Shown: piece by piece, positions 63,553 through 64,000 of the stretch
Numbering within the stretch: position 1 is the stretch's first letter
How the letters are laid out: the number at the start of each line of letters is the position of its first letter
Assembly (NCBI RefSeq): GCF_000379065.1
Contig: NZ_KB900614.1
Coordinates: forward strand, 332,421 to 396,420
DNA length: 64,000 bases
Direction: 5' to 3'
Origin: Salinispora mooreana
GTDB taxonomy: Bacteria; Actinomycetota; Actinomycetes; Mycobacteriales; Micromonosporaceae
The notes under the pieces: model-generated
What the model saw: the letters and a program-made list of their open reading frames with translations, nothing else
The model's database searches: none
Told to the model about the DNA's origin: nothing
Translations under genes and position numbers: made by a program

Positions 63553-64000
63553 CTAAATCTGCCGGGCGAGGTCGGCAGCGCCGATGAGACCGGCGTTGTT
63601 GCCGAGCTTGGCGGGACAGATCTGCGCCACCGGCAGCCGGCCCCGCTGCGCGAGCGCCTCGGTGAAGGCGGACCGGGCCGGTCCCAGCAGCAGGTCACCG
63701 GCTTCGACGACGCCACCGCCGACCACCAACACCTGCGGGTCCAGGATCTGCGCCAGGTCGGCGAGGCCACTGCCGAGCCAGTGGCCGACCTGGGCGAAAG
63801 CCTCGGTGGAGACCGGGTCGCCCTCCTGCGCCGCGGCGGTGATCATCCGGCCGGTGGTCGCGTCCACGTCGCCACCGGCAGCCGCCAGCAGGGTGGAAGC
63901 GCGGTGCGGTTCCTGGCGGGCTGCGGCGCGGGCGAACCGCACCAGGGCGCTCCCGCTGGCGTACTGCTCGATGCAGCCCAGCCGGCCACAGCCACACTGG
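63553..64000 (-). CDS. glk: ROK-family glucokinase (C-terminal part)
   Basis: The window ends inside this gene. The visible frame begins with CGCGRLGCIEQYASGSAL, the ROK zinc motif C-x-C-G-x2-G-C-x-E. The C-terminal ILDPQVLVVGGGVVEAGDLLLGPARSAF region follows, and the protein ends GNNAGLIGAADLARQI, typical of actinobacterial glucokinases. About 149 residues are visible; the N-terminal ATP and sugar motifs lie outside. It phosphorylates glucose and is often linked to carbon repression in actinomycetes. Confidence 0.9.
   Translation of the reverse strand, partial: QCGCGRLGCIEQYASGSALVRFARAAARQEPHRASTLLAAAGGDVDATTGRMITAAAQEGDPVSTEAFAQVGHWLGSGLADLAQILDPQVLVVGGGVVEAGDLLLGPARSAFTEALAQRGRLPVAQICPAKLGNNAGLIGAADLARQI

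Overview
The window is GC-rich actinobacterial chromosome (about 70% GC by eye, not computed). GTG starts and four-base ATGA/GTGA gene overlaps are common. Gene content points to Micromonosporaceae, most likely Salinispora or Micromonospora: a cruF-cruC-crtD carotenoid sub-cluster, a DUF3040 protein, an imuA'-imuB-dnaE2 cassette with a SAV_6107-type HEPN gene, and the metF / prenyl synthase / Rv2175c-like / PASTA kinase / aroG block of actinobacteria. I see no rRNA, tRNA, CRISPR array, insertion sequence or prophage. Both window edges cut a gene (gatD on the left, ROK glucokinase on the right).

Layout. 1-1060: end of gatD and a VTT-domain membrane protein. 1230-4289: leuS behind a transcription attenuator with a 12-residue leucine-rich leader peptide. 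4333-9925: six-gene Mrp (Mnh) Na+/H+ antiporter operon with MnhA and MnhB fused. 10185-15013: moxR, DUF58 and transglutaminase genes. 15066-19110: DUF3040 protein, DNA polymerase IV, a phosphodiesterase, a methyltransferase and a 59-residue unknown. 19208-25929: SOS mutasome locus (LexA box, HEPN protein, ImuA', ImuB, DnaE2). 26139-31511: six-gene plus-strand operon (YbaK, CrtA-like, GNAT, CruF, CruC, CrtD) that should finish one end of a glycosylated carotenoid. 31618-40504: CDP-alcohol phosphotransferase, metF, GGPP synthase, Rv2175c-like protein, PASTA Ser/Thr kinase, endonuclease IV, threonine aldolase and class II DAHP synthase. 40629-42889: a lipoprotein and a CBM2-GH18 chitinase. 43627-54694: mannose or mannan utilisation locus. 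54836-64000: proC, a phosphofructokinase with pyrophosphate-type residues, a DEDDh exoribonuclease, a Crp/Fnr regulator, otsA, an alpha/beta hydrolase with no serine nucleophile, a flavin monooxygenase and glucokinase.

How the genes work together. In the sugar locus a secreted GH92 alpha-mannosidase would release mannose. A CUT1 binding protein and two permeases import it, an AGE-family isomerase makes fructose, and a PfkB kinase makes fructose-6-phosphate. A LacI regulator lies at the other end, and two matching palindromes (GACAACGTTGTC core) sit in the divergent promoter region between the binding protein and GH92. In the carotenoid operon, hydratase, glycosyltransferase and desaturase act on the acyclic psi end, and the CrtA-like enzyme is a natural candidate for a C-2 oxidation there.

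Six genes show a TANNNT -10 hexamer ending 6-8 bases before the start codon (leuS leader peptide, dinB, metF, GGPP synthase, PASTA kinase, aroG), the signature of leaderless mRNAs. A 31-base repeat occurs twice between co-directional genes, and several convergent gene pairs are separated by long perfect hairpins.
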